From Ilex aquifolium (taxonomy: Eukaryota; Streptophyta; Magnoliopsida; Aquifoliales; Aquifoliaceae): 64,000 nucleotides of DNA. The notes under the pieces were generated by a model. The model ran no database searches. It was not told where the DNA came from and worked only from the letters and a program-made list of their open reading frames with translations. The position numbers and the translations under genes are program-made. Shown piece by piece: positions 1 through 10,258 of the stretch. Numbering within the stretch: the first letter of the stretch is position 1; each line of letters opens with the position of its first letter. The stretch lies in NCBI GenBank assembly GCA_951799425.1, contig OX637394.1:41713642-41777641 (forward strand). The letters run 5' to 3'.

Positions 1-298
1 AACCTATAGTTTCGCTCCTGGTCGTTAAGTTTCTTCGTTATTAGGTGCAGAATTTTATTCACATTTTTTTTTTGTTCTATGTGCTTCAACGATTGAAGTT
101 TTTTTTTTTTTTTCCAAACTAGCATTGGAATCTATCTTCGTCAACCATTTATGTTTGTTCAAACCAGATTATAATTGAACCAAATTGATTTTTTTTTCTT
201 ATTCATAAAGACCTTTTTTTGAAACAGATCATAATTGGAGCATATTGTCTTCAACTTCCACATGCCGCATTCTCAGGTTTGAAGTGTTACTTTAGCAA
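1..298. repeat. Leader of tandem module 1 (left part)
   Basis: Non-coding DNA that matches 57257-57537 of module 3 and, more briefly, 35967-36122 of module 2. It is split from its continuation at 6509 by the LINE insertion. Base 1 lies just beyond where the right end of the hAT-like element (56565-57256) sits in the module 2/3 junction, so the array probably extends left of the window. Confidence 0.75.
282..298. repeat. Left target-site duplication of the LINE
   Basis: The 17-base string aagtgttactttagcaa occurs here and again at 6492-6508, directly after the poly(A) tail. The uninterrupted paralogous sites at about 36106 and 57532 carry the same locus once. Confidence 0.93.
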
Positions 299-690
299 GA
301 TTTGGTCAAGTACAAAGTTCCCTGGTAACTTTATCTATTTGCAGAAGTTTTCTCTCATTCTGAGAGCTCGTCACCCTCGTTAGGGTTTCCTCTGAGGTTC
401 TCCTCATTTGTCCGCTTGGATTCAATGCTCACGGCTTTCCAGCTTCTGATGATGACTGATTCACTGTATTATACTCGTGCAGGTATCTGATTTTACCACA
501 TTTATTGTCTCTTTATTGCATCTCTCCATTCCATCTGTCCTTGATCTCTTCTTTCTTTCCTTTTGGTTTCCCTAAGCCACATTCTTCTTCTACCTTCTTT
601 TCCTTGCTCTCTTCAGTTCCCTTTGATTTCTCTCCTCACCCTTCTTCTCTCTTTTCGCTTGTGTGAGGTTATCCCTGTTTCCCCTTTGGT

Positions 691-2370
691 ATGGCGAATG
701 AGACAGAGGCTGATTCGTATTCCACCCCACCCCCATGCATCTCTCTATACTCAGACCCTTCTACATCCAAAAATGTTGAGAAAATCTGCCTTGTGAGTCG
801 TTTTTACACAGACACAAACCTAAATAAACAAGGGGTGTGCAATGTTCTGCAAAACTCATGGAAAACCTCTAAAGATTTCTCTATTACTTACTGGGAGAGA
901 AATACATATTTGTTCATGTTCAAGGATGTGGAGGACCGAGATAAGATTTTGAATGAAGGCCCCTGGTCTGTGATGGGTGCCTTGCTGGTTCTTAAGACCT
1001 ATCTGCCTCAGAGCATCATCAGCGATTTCGACTTCCATTTCTCTGAGTTTTGTGTGCAGGTTCGAGGGTTACCGCTGGATATGATGACTAAGAATAACTC
1101 ATGGAGGATAGGAAAAGTTATTGGGGAACCTACCCAACTGGAGGATTTTGACGGAGAAGTTCAATTCCAGAGGAATTTTCTATGGGTTAAATGCCGGATT
1201 AATCTTAAGGAGCCCCTCAAGAAGGGTTTTTTTCTAGCCCGAGATTGCTATGACAATATTTGGATCGATCTAAAGTATGAAAGGCTTTCTGACTTTTGTT
1301 ATTTGTGTGGAAGGATCGGTCATTCTCAAAGTCAATGTAAGGAAAGGTGCAATGTGGGATGCAAGAGCCAGTTTGGACCTGATCTGCGAGCCCAAAGTAA
1401 TGTCTCCTCAGGATTCTTCAGAGAAACTTGGTCCCTTATGGCGCGAGAGAAGATGGAAAAACGTGAGAAGCTCAATGGTAAGATGCATGGGGCTGGTGAA
1501 GTGAATATTTCCCCTGTTTATGGCTCATCAACAACGAGTAAGAACCAAGGTGGGGGCAACACTGACGAATGTGCTGAACCTCTAAAGGATGTCCCAAAAT
1601 CCCAAGGAGATGATCCTCTTTGTAGCAAGCGGAATCAAATCAGGGATCCTTTTTCCAATACCCCACCCCTTGCCGTGGTGCCCTTCTCTGGTGGGGACCA
1701 AACTTGGGTCCACTCCCCATCTCACTCAGCTCACAAGGAGGATTCTGGTATGTTGGTGGCTATAAAGAAGGGGTCCTACTTTGTCATTGAGCCCAATGAT
1801 AGCTTGGAAGCTCATGGGTCTGGGGAAAGGGAGATCCAAGTCATTTCGGATAGTGGGAGTGAGGAAACTGGAGATAAGATGGAAGTCCACTTTCAAAACA
1901 TGTCATTAAAGAGAAAAGCCCAACTTAATCCAGATGGGATGGAAGCCCAATTTGCTAGCCAAAAAAGACACAAGCTCTTGATGAACCCAAGGCCTGAATT
2001 CCCTTTCCAACCTCTCTCCCATATAGAGCTCCCTCTAATTCCTGATTTTTCTAATCCTGACCATGGGGAGAAGGGTGCCCTCAAAATTCATTCTACCAGA
2101 CACAAGCGCAAGACCAAAAGGAGATCAGTTCACAAAACCAAATCTGGAATTTTCTTTGCATACATGGAGGCACAGGAGAAACATATGCAGCAACATCAAG
2201 CAGAGGAGGACGGAGGCAATAAAGAAGGTAGAGGGGAGAATAATCTCAACCGAAGTATGTCGTATTGGTTCTCACAGCCTTCATATGCTATGACAGAAGG
2301 TGAAAACTCAATTTGTCAACCGGAAAAGGTGGTGGTGGCTGACCTTCAACAGTCACACGATTCATGTTAG
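691..2370 (+). CDS. LINE ORF1 protein: DUF4283 domain plus CCHC zinc knuckle
   Basis: An open frame of 559 residues, the nucleic-acid-binding protein of the LINE. Residues of about 30-150 match the DUF4283 pattern of plant LINE ORF1 and related proteins (seen: CNVLQNSW, EGPWSVMG, FCVQVRGLPLDM). A zinc knuckle C-x2-C-x4-H-x4-C (CYLCGRIGHSQSQC) follows near residue 205. The C-terminal half is Ser/Lys/Arg-rich, of low complexity, and has no domain I recognise. The family coats LINE RNA and acts as a chaperone in the ribonucleoprotein. Unlike ORF2 it has no stop or frameshift. The start at 691 gives the whole domain; an ATG at 563 in another frame is a shadow. Its stop overlaps the ORF2 start in ATGTTAG. 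Confidence 0.9.
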   Translation: MANETEADSYSTPPPCISLYSDPSTSKNVEKICLVSRFYTDTNLNKQGVCNVLQNSWKTSKDFSITYWERNTYLFMFKDVEDRDKILNEGPWSVMGALLVLKTYLPQSIISDFDFHFSEFCVQVRGLPLDMMTKNNSWRIGKVIGEPTQLEDFDGEVQFQRNFLWVKCRINLKEPLKKGFFLARDCYDNIWIDLKYERLSDFCYLCGRIGHSQSQCKERCNVGCKSQFGPDLRAQSNVSSGFFRETWSLMAREKMEKREKLNGKMHGAGEVNISPVYGSSTTSKNQGGGNTDECAEPLKDVPKSQGDDPLCSKRNQIRDPFSNTPPLAVVPFSGGDQTWVHSPSHSAHKEDSGMLVAIKKGSYFVIEPNDSLEAHGSGEREIQVISDSGSEETGDKMEVHFQNMSLKRKAQLNPDGMEAQFASQKRHKLLMNPRPEFPFQPLSHIELPLIPDFSNPDHGEKGALKIHSTRHKRKTKRRSVHKTKSGIFFAYMEAQEKHMQQHQAEEDGGNKEGRGENNLNRSMSYWFSQPSYAMTEGENSICQPEKVVVADLQQSHDSC

Positions 2371-5300
2371 CTCTCGTTTGGAACTGTCAGGGAGTGGGGC
2401 GACCCCGGACAGTTCGTAATCTACGAGGGTTAATTGATACCCATCGCCCCTCAATCGTCTTTCTTATGGAGACCAAAAACAAATCCCATAAGTTAGAGAG
2501 ATTGAGACGATCCTTGCACTACCAGATTGGGGAATATGTTGATCCTGTTGGACTCTCGGGTGGATTAGCTTTGTGGTGGAGGGATGATGTTACTCTTCAA
2601 GTGGACGAATTGGATAAGAATTTTATCAATGTTAGATGTAGATCCCACCAAAATTCTATTTCTTGGAAATGTACCTTTCTATATGGTGATCCTAAGTTTG
2701 AAAAACGTCAGCGGATTTGGGCTTGTATCAAGGCTATGGCTAGAGTGGTTGACTGTCCTTGGATTGTCACTGGTGACTTTAATGTTATTGGTTCTTTTGA
2801 TGATAAAGAAGGGGGTTCTTCTTCAAGCCTTAAGAAAGTGGAGGAGCTGCAGAACTTTATCTCGGATTGTGGTTTGATGGAACTTAGTTTCAGTGGTCCC
2901 CGTTTCACTTGGTCGAATAATAGACCAGAGGCTGCTAATGTCCAAGAACGAATTGACAGAGTTTTGGTTAACCCTCTTTGGTGTGATTTGTTCCCTTCAA
3001 CCCAAGTGATTCATGAGGCTTGATTGGGCTCTGATCATTGCCCCATTGTCATTGAATTTGGGGCGACTTCTAAGAAGGGGTCCTTTTATTTCAAGTTTGA
3101 GAGTATGTGGCTGGAAGATCCTGCTTGTGAGGAGGTCATTAAGGCCAACTGGTTATCTAACCAAACTGGTCCGTCTGTTCTAAATGTTACTAACAACCTG
3201 GAGAAGTGTAAGGAGAGGCTGATGGATTGGAGTAGACACAAGTTTGGGAATAATAAAAAAATCATCCGGAACCTGGTGAAAGAACTGGGCTTTATTCAGT
3301 CTCTTGACCCTTCAGAGGAGAATCTGCTGAGGGAAGCTGAATTAAGTTCTGAGATTGATGTTTTCCGACGTAGAGAGGAACAATATTGGTTGCAATGCTC
3401 CAGGATTAATTGGCTTAAGGGAGGTGATCAGAATACGAGGTTCTTTCATTTGACTACTCTTCAACGTCAGAATCGTAACTATATTGTCCGACTTAAGAAT
3501 GATGAGGCTGAATGGATCGACGGTGAGGAGGACATTAATTCTCTGATTAAAGACTACTTCCAAGTTTTGTTCACGACTTCTGGGGAAAGGGATTGGTTTG
3601 AATCTCTAAGTGCTGTTTCCAGTAGAGTTTCTGACACGATGAACCACAGCCTTCTTTGTGAGCTTTCCACGTCGGAAGTGTGGAGGGCAGTGTCTGAATT
3701 GGGAGCTCTCAAAGCCCCTGGCCCTGATGGATTTCCGGGGATATTTTTTCATCACTTTTGGCATATCGTGGGTCATGACGTCTTTTTGATGGTCAAGGAA
3801 TTCTTTGAAGGAGGTTATATGCCTAACCATGTTAATCATACTAATATTGTTCTTATCCCGAAGGAGCCGGAGCCTGAATCCATTTCCCAATTTAGACCTA
3901 TTGCCCTATGTAACTTCGTTTATAAGGTGATTTCGAAATTCATGGCTAACAGACTGAAGATTATGATGGGCTCTGTTATCTCTCCTAATTAAGCGGCTTT
4001 TATCCCCAATCGCCAAATACAGGACATCATCTTCATTGCTAATGAAATCTTCCATCATCTTAAAGGTAAGAAGAGGGGCCAGGTTCCTGAAATGACGATC
4101 AAGATGGACATCAGTAAAGCCTATGACAGAGTTGAATGAGATTTTCTGGAAGCCACTATGCTCTCGTTGGGTTTTGACAGACGTTGGGTGCATCTTGTTA
4201 TGCAGTGTGTGTCCACTGTTTCTTATCAAGTGGTTCTTAATGGGGTTCGTAAATGTGAAGTTCGCCCACAAAGAGGTATACGACAAGGAGATCCTCTTTC
4301 CCCTTACCTTTTCCTTTTTGTTGCTGATGTTCTGTCGTCCATGATCTTACAAGGGGTGGCCTCTAAACGTCTTATGGGTCTTAGAATTACGAGGCGCAGT
4401 CCTATCATTTCTCATCTTTTTTTTTGCGGAGGATTCCCTCTTTTTCTTAAAAGCTAAGGATGCCTATGTTAGGGAGTTTATCAGGATCCTTCTTTCTTTC
4501 TGTCAAGCTTCAAGTCAAAGTGCCAATCTCCAAAAATCTGGCATTATCTTTTCTGAGAACACTTCTACTGATCAAAAGGTCAGGTTTTGTCTAATTTTAG
4601 GGATGCAAGCCCTTCCTAACCATGCCAAGTATTTGGGAATTCCCATGGCGTGGGGTCGATCTAGGGGTGAAGTTTTTGGTTATCTACTAGAGAGAGTGGT
4701 CAAAAAACTTCAAGGATGGAAAGGGTCTTGCCTTTCACATGCTGGCAAAGAGGTTTTGGTCAAAGCTGTGATACAAGCTATCCCTAATTTTGCTATGTCT
4801 GTGGTGGCTTTCCCTAAGAGTTTTTTCGAGAAACTGAATTCCTATGTTAGACTTTTTTGGTGGAAGGGGACTGAAGAGAGAAAAGGCATTTGCTGGAAAA
4901 AATGGAAGAAAATGACTGATCCCAAGGGGTCTGGGGGGATGGGATTTAAGGACTTTAAGGTGTTCAATCAAGCCCTCCTTGCGAAACAATGTTGGAGACT
5001 TATCACTCAGCCTGACTCTTTCTGGGCTAAATTCACCAAAGCCATCTATTTCCCAAATGATGATCTGATGAAGGCTAAGCGAGGTAGGGAGATTGCTTGA
5101 AAAAGGACTCATGTGGTAGATTGGCGATGGTAGGGAGGTTGATTTCTGGAATGATAAGTGGATTCCCCTCTCCCCTTCTCATGCTGTTTTTTCCCCTAAA
5201 CCCCCTCATTGTCAGATTTCCAAGGTGGCTGATGTTATAAAAAGGAACCCACTTGGTTAGGACAATTCCAGTATGGTTGCTGCTGTTTCTAAGGAGGATA

Positions 5301-6405
5301 TAAAATTTATCAATGCCATCACGGTGTCGTTCAGAGGAGGGACTGACAGAAGATTTTGGTGGCCCAATAACAAGGGAGTTTATAATGTTAAATCTGGCTA
5401 TGTGCTGGGCAGTAAGAGTAAAGAGGATCTTTCGGCGAGCTGCTCCTCTTTCTATCCTCATCCTAAGCTTTGGCATTCTATTTGGAATATGAAGGCATCA
5501 CCTAAGGTGAGGCATTTTTGGTGGAGGGCCTGCCACAATGTGGTGGCCTCACAGGAGAATTTATTTAAAAGGAAGTGCTCTCCCTCTCCCTGCTGCCCTC
5601 TTTGTTTTTCTTCCCCTGGATCTATTGAACATATTCTGTTCGACTATGAATGGACTAAACGTGTTTGGTTTGGCATGAATTTGTCTTTTGGATGGGATGA
5701 TAATTCCTTTTTGTCGGTGGCTCAACGATCATCGAGGCTTTTGGAATCCATCGGGGATGCTCATTCTAGGCTTGAGGTTCTGGGTAAAGTGGCTACTGTG
5801 GGTTGGGTTATTTGGAAAGCTAGGAACCAGAAGGTGTTTTGTGAAGTGGATGTTAATGCTTATGCAGCGGTTTTGCGTGCCCAGTGTCTATGGAATGATC
5901 AATTAAGGGGGGATGTTGTTTCCCAGTCGAGATCAGAAACTTCAGAGGCACTGGAGGAGCCTCCCAGTCTCCCTGTGAGTGATTTTCTTATTTTTGTGAT
6001 GGTTCCTTTAAATCCAAGTCTGATAATGCTGCCTGTGGAGTTGTGGTGTGCAAGGAAGGGGGTTCTTTGATTCATGGAATTGCTAAATCTTTCCCGGCTG
6101 GTTCTTCTTTGCTTTCGGAAGCAGAGGCAGTGCGTCAAGCGTGCCTCCTGGCTGATTCCCTCCTGTTGTCTAATGCCACAATTATGAATGATTGTCTTAG
6201 TATCATTAAGCTAAGCTCTACGGAAGATGTTCCCCCGTGGGAAGTTAGTTCCATTGTAGATGATATTAGATTTTTGGCTAGGTTACATAACCTAAGCTTT
6301 TTATACAAGCCTAGAGCCTGTAATAGGGCTGCTCATTGGGTGGCAGTCTCGATGCTAACCAATTCCCTTCCGTTGGATTGGTTAGGCTCCCCCCTCCCGA
6401 GCTGA
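2364..6405 (+). pseudogene. LINE ORF2 (endonuclease, reverse transcriptase, zf-RVT, RNase H), disrupted
   Basis: The replication polyprotein, now in pieces. 2364-3080 is an exonuclease-endonuclease-phosphatase domain (WNCQG, METK, GDFN, SDHCP). 3680-4460 is reverse transcriptase (KAPGPDGF, FRPIALCN, MDISKAYDR, RQGDPLSPYLF). 5460-5660 is the zf-RVT Cys/His region, and 5998-6400 an RNase H-like domain (DGSFK, EAEAVRQA). Lesions seen: TGA 3021, TAA 3990, TGA 4137, an extra T in the run 4417-4425, TGA 5098, a one-base loss at 5101-5108, TAG 5118, a one-base loss near 5161, TAG 5258, and a frame change between about 5985 and 5997. The RT catalytic pair of Asp is also changed: the first is GAG at 4429-4431. 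Several stops fit C-to-T or G-to-A change of CGA, CAA or TGG codons. Confidence 0.93.
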
Positions 6406-6491
6406 ATGCTTCTCTTTTGTCTGATTGTAATTTAAATTTTCCTACTTAATATTATATTTGCATACTGTTCTGATCAAAAAAAAAAAAAAAA

Positions 6492-6508
6492 AGTGTTACT
6501 TTAGCAAT
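6492..6508. repeat. Right target-site duplication of the LINE
   Basis: Exact second copy of the 17-base target site found at 282-298, abutting the A-tract. It marks the insertion strand (poly(A) on the right, element on the plus strand). Confidence 0.93.
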
Positions 6509-7653
6509 GGGTTTTACTTTTCTGGTGTTGAATTCAGATCAGTAATAAGAAGGCCGTCCATAAGTATTCTGGCATTGCGTGCTCCAAAAGGAGTCTGCAG
6601 ATCTTTTCAGTTGTTCATAAGTCATACTAAGTTGCTGTTGAATCTTAGACCTTATTCAACTATTACTTCATTAGTCATATTTAATGATGAGATCTATTAT
6701 AGCATTAAATGCATTCTACTATTACTTCATTAGTCATAATACATTATGTTTCTAAATTATGTCCCAATAGCATTGCTCTTTTGTCGATTCAAGATGCTGT
6801 TTGGTTTCAGTTCCACATAGTGTAGGTGCCAACCACAAAACTGGATTATTTTTTTCATTCAGAAAAAGTCCAAGAAAAAGTTGTCACCCAACAGAGATTA
6901 TTTTTCGTCAGTTGCAATTTAGTAATCAAATGGAGGTGAAAAAATAGAGGGAGAATTGCACTTTATATCCTGAAAGATTTAAGAATTTTTATTTTATATT
7001 CTCAAAAATTAAATTTTTCATAATGTAGTCTCAATATATTAAAAGTGTTATAATGTGACTCTTTTGTTAAATTCCGTTATTTTTTCAGTCAGTGTCAATA
7101 GGGTGATTTTTTACAGAAAAAATAATAAAAATTCAAAGTACAATTCACCAGCAAATAAAATTTGCTTACAGCTAGAGAGAAATGTTATGTGAAATCAACT
7201 TGAATCTTTGACTTCTCTCAATTCAAGATGCTGTTGGAAACAAAAAAGCAGCTATTACAACAAAGACTATTCTTTTTGTGATAGGAACAACAAAGTTTAC
7301 TCTTAGCTAGCTGCAATTTAGTAAGAGTAATGTTATATTTACTAAATTATTTATTAAATTTTGTATTTTAAATTAGTGTGGGTGGTTGGATCAGTGGAAT
7401 CTACTAACTCCACAAAACATTCAATGTATAAGATTTTAATATATCATTTGATATATAAGATTTGGTAAATAAATTTGGGCAATATAATTTTATCCATTTA
7501 GTAATCACATGCCAGGCGTAGGCATATGCGGTTAAGGCCGCCCTCTAAGACCCGAAATAAATAAAAAAAATTAGGATCACTTTTAGAAAATTTTTGGCCC
7601 TCAAATTTAACTAGGCTAGGCAATTTGAAATTTGATATGCAGATTTGCGAAAC
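6509..7653. repeat. Leader of tandem module 1 (right part), non-coding
   Basis: AT-rich DNA with no supported gene. It is the continuation of 1-298 and aligns by eye to 36123-37396 (module 2) and to 57550-58270 (module 3). Short open frames here are not conserved. The last five bases (7649-7653, gaaac) are the left target duplication of the gypsy element. Confidence 0.8.
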
Positions 7654-8160
7654 TGTAACACCCCGAATTTTCTATAATTATAGAGATATATATATAGTAA
7701 ATAAAATTTGTAAAGATGTAGATATATGTAGTGACATAAGAATAAACCGTAGGAATAAATGCTATGGAGACAATTTGATTGGGAAGTTACGTGTCGAAGA
7801 TGTTTAAACTTGGAAAGGGTGATTAGACAAGTTTCTAAAATTTTGTAGGTCAAAATAATGATTCCAGTGAATCCGGAAGGTCGAAAAACATTGGGAGTGG
7901 TAATATGGATGTATTGGAAGTTAGGAAGTGTCCTGGAGTTAAAATACACTTTAGCGAGAATTTGGGGAAAAATGGGTATTGAATACTTCTTAGTACTTTG
8001 GACATAAATTTTTAGTCTTAATTCCAAATGGCCTGAAATTTTGACAGCAGATAGTAGACATCTAGAGCTACAAAAGTGTATCTAATGAAAATTTTCCAAT
8101 TCGACCTCTAAATGGGTCAAAAATGCATTGGAAGTGGAAGTAGAAAAATCTGGGTAGTGA

Positions 8161-8350
8161 CTACCGGTAGCCAAAATCAGCTACCGGTAGCCAAATTCAG
8201 CTACCGGTAGCCAATGGTCCAGTAAAGATCAGCTACCGGTAGCCAACCGGTAGCCGATGGTCCAGTAAAAATCAGCTACCGGTAGCCAACCGGTAGGCGA
8301 GGGTCCCGTGTGTCCGAGCTACCGGTAGCCAAAATCAGCTACCGGTAGCC
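8161..8350. repeat. Array of ACCGGTAG palindromes in the 5' LTR
   Basis: Nine copies of ACCGGTAG, six of them within the perfect 12-bp palindrome GCTACCGGTAGC, spaced mainly by 8-20 bases. The array lies just upstream of the TATA box, where LTR enhancers are expected. The 3' LTR has seven copies. I infer a binding site for a dimeric factor; no factor is identified. Confidence 0.85.
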
Positions 8351-8400
8351 ACTGTAAAAATCCGAATTTTCTGTTCGCGAACCCTCGATTTTTCCTCCAC

Positions 8401-8408
8401 TATAAATA
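8401..8408 (+). promoter_or_regulatory. Probable TATA box of the 5' LTR promoter
   Basis: TATAAATA preceded by a C-rich stretch (ctccac), about 50 bases after the palindrome array. Identical in the 3' LTR at 13301-13308. Its place before the long purine/pyrimidine leader fits a U3/R boundary. Confidence 0.65.
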
Positions 8409-10106
8409 CATTTTGTCACCTCCTTAGCCTTCCTTACACCACTCCAAACCCTAGGTAGCCTTAGAAAGAGAGAAAGGGAGAGAAAAACACAAATATAGAG
8501 GGAGATTTACACCATTCTTGAAGATCAAAACCCTAGATTTCTCAAGATTCCACTTCTATACCAATTTCCTTTTCTTCCCTTCTTCACCCAATCTCACCCA
8601 AATCTCTTGAAACCCTAGGAAGAGGAAATTAAGAGGAAAAGGAAGGAGAACAAGAAGGTTTTGAAGGTTGGGTCTTGGATTTATAGCTTGGCTTAAAAGG
8701 TTGGGGATTTCTTCTCTTTCTCTTACATTGATGTTAGGGTTAATAAATATGTATGTTTTGATTCTCTATGATATGTATTTGCTATGGCTCCATTGTTTCT
8801 TGATTCTTATTCAAATGTTAACATGTTTTACACAAATTTAGGGTTGAATACCCATGAAATCTCTTTTTGGTTTGAAAAACCCTAGTTTTCAAGAGTGATG
8901 AGTTTTCCTCTTGAACTCTTCCTTTATTCTTGATTTCAAAATCATAGTGTTTTGTGTTGAGTAAGAAAAATGATATGGTTGTGATCTCTTGCATTTTCTT
9001 TGTTGGTTATTGAAAATGTAAAATGCTCAATTTGGGAATTTTTAAGATATAATTGTAAATTGGGGAATTGGATTTGGTATTGTATCTCTTATGAGTGTGG
9101 GATGACCATGGGTGACCTTTGACGAGATATCGTAGAGTGGGTAGATGTGTTGCTTGCTCCGTGTGGGTTGGCATTTCTCCTACCACTCGTAGTGGGGTTA
9201 GTGCTTTGGTAAGACTAAACCGCTATTGCTCACGGGTGCCGTGTACGAGGGTTAGTATACTAATACCTGGGTTGGATACGTCACTGCCATTGGTGTGACA
9301 TACGCCCTTCCTAAAGGATGGATATCTTTGATAAGATTTGTGTGGGTGTGTGTGGGTTAGATATTACTCAATGTGTCGATTCATGGGGTGTGCCTTACAT
9401 CATGTTTGAGATACATATACATATTGATGGATTGCTGTGTTGTTATGGAAAATGGTTTCCTACAAGGACTTGTGGGAGTATGGGATTCCACAAGGTCTTG
9501 TGGGAAAATGGTTTATATTTTGAAAAAAGGGATATTGATTTGATCTGGGTTTCTTTTACTGTTTATGTAATTTACTGTTGCTTCTTAAACTTGAGATCCA
9601 TTTGAAAATGTCCCTGTTTTACTTCAAAGGTTATATATGATATTTGTGAAATGTGACCGACCCGTTTTGTATTTTTATAAACCTTGTTTGAGTTGGGAAG
9701 ATTTTGCTACAGAGCTTCGTGCTCATCCCCTACAAATTACATTTTTCAGATTTGGTGCTAGAGGAGGATCTCGGCATCGACGAGTCAGGGTATTGGGATG
9801 CTCCACTCGATGGGAACCTAGATCCCGAGGAGGATATGTAGAGATGTAGCTACTTTTGTACTAGACTAGGTTATTCTTTTGGACACTGTAAGGTCTAGTT
9901 TCTTTTGTAATTCCGCTGTGCTATTTGATATAAATTTTTGAGATGTAAATGCCATGGTTGGGCATATTCTTTTGGGATAATGATGTAAATATTTTATGGA
10001 TGATGAATGAAGTCTTAATTATTTATGGATAATATTAGTGCTCTCATGATGAAAATGGTTTTAGTATGTAATGCCGTCCAGGGTGTGTTTTGGGGCGTTA
10101 CAGATT

Positions 10107-10119
10107 TGGTATCAGAGCC
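10107..10119 (+). other. Primer-binding site (initiator Met-tRNA)
   Basis: TGGTATCAGAGCC, complementary to the 3' end of plant initiator Met-tRNA, begins four bases after the 5' LTR. This is the usual primer of Ty3/gypsy and copia elements of plants. Confidence 0.92.
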
Positions 10120-10258
10120 TAGGCTTTAGGTCTTACATGGGAGCTGTAGGTTATGGATCACCATTAGAGATTTAGGTTTAGGGTGAAGGAAATTGTTATG
10201 TTAAATATTGTGTATGCCTTGTGCTTAAATCAAGACATCATACATATCACTTTAGTTT

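Larger units (their letters stand above)
299..6491 (+). mobile_element. Full-length plant L1-type LINE (non-LTR retrotransposon), inactive
   Basis: Both ends are fixed by a perfect 17-bp target duplication and by empty sites in modules 2 and 3. The element has a 5' UTR of about 390 bp, ORF1 (691-2370), ORF2 (2364 to about 6405, overlapping ORF1 by 7 bases), a short 3' UTR and an A-tract from 6476. ORF order (zinc-knuckle protein, then endonuclease-RT-zinc finger-RNase H) is that of plant L1 elements that acquired a second RNase H. ORF2 is broken many times, so the copy cannot move by itself. Confidence 0.95.
7654..10102 (+). repeat. 5' LTR of the gypsy element
   Basis: 2449 bp, with TG...CA ends. 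It carries a palindrome array (8161-8350), a TATA box (8401-8408) and a transcribed R/U5 part. It is 52 bp longer than the 3' LTR because it holds two extra palindrome units. No gene is supported inside; its short frames are present in both LTRs and resemble no protein I know. Confidence 0.95.

Noticed and set aside
8161..8350. CRISPR-like spacing of the ACCGGTAG repeats
   Set aside because: Units are short palindromes inside a plant LTR, spacers are short and partly repeated, and there are no cas genes; this is a eukaryotic enhancer-like array.
9318..9849. Open frames in the 5' LTR, repeated at 14218-14749 in the 3' LTR
   Set aside because: They are in LTR DNA, have no recognisable domain, and are preserved only because the LTRs are nearly identical.
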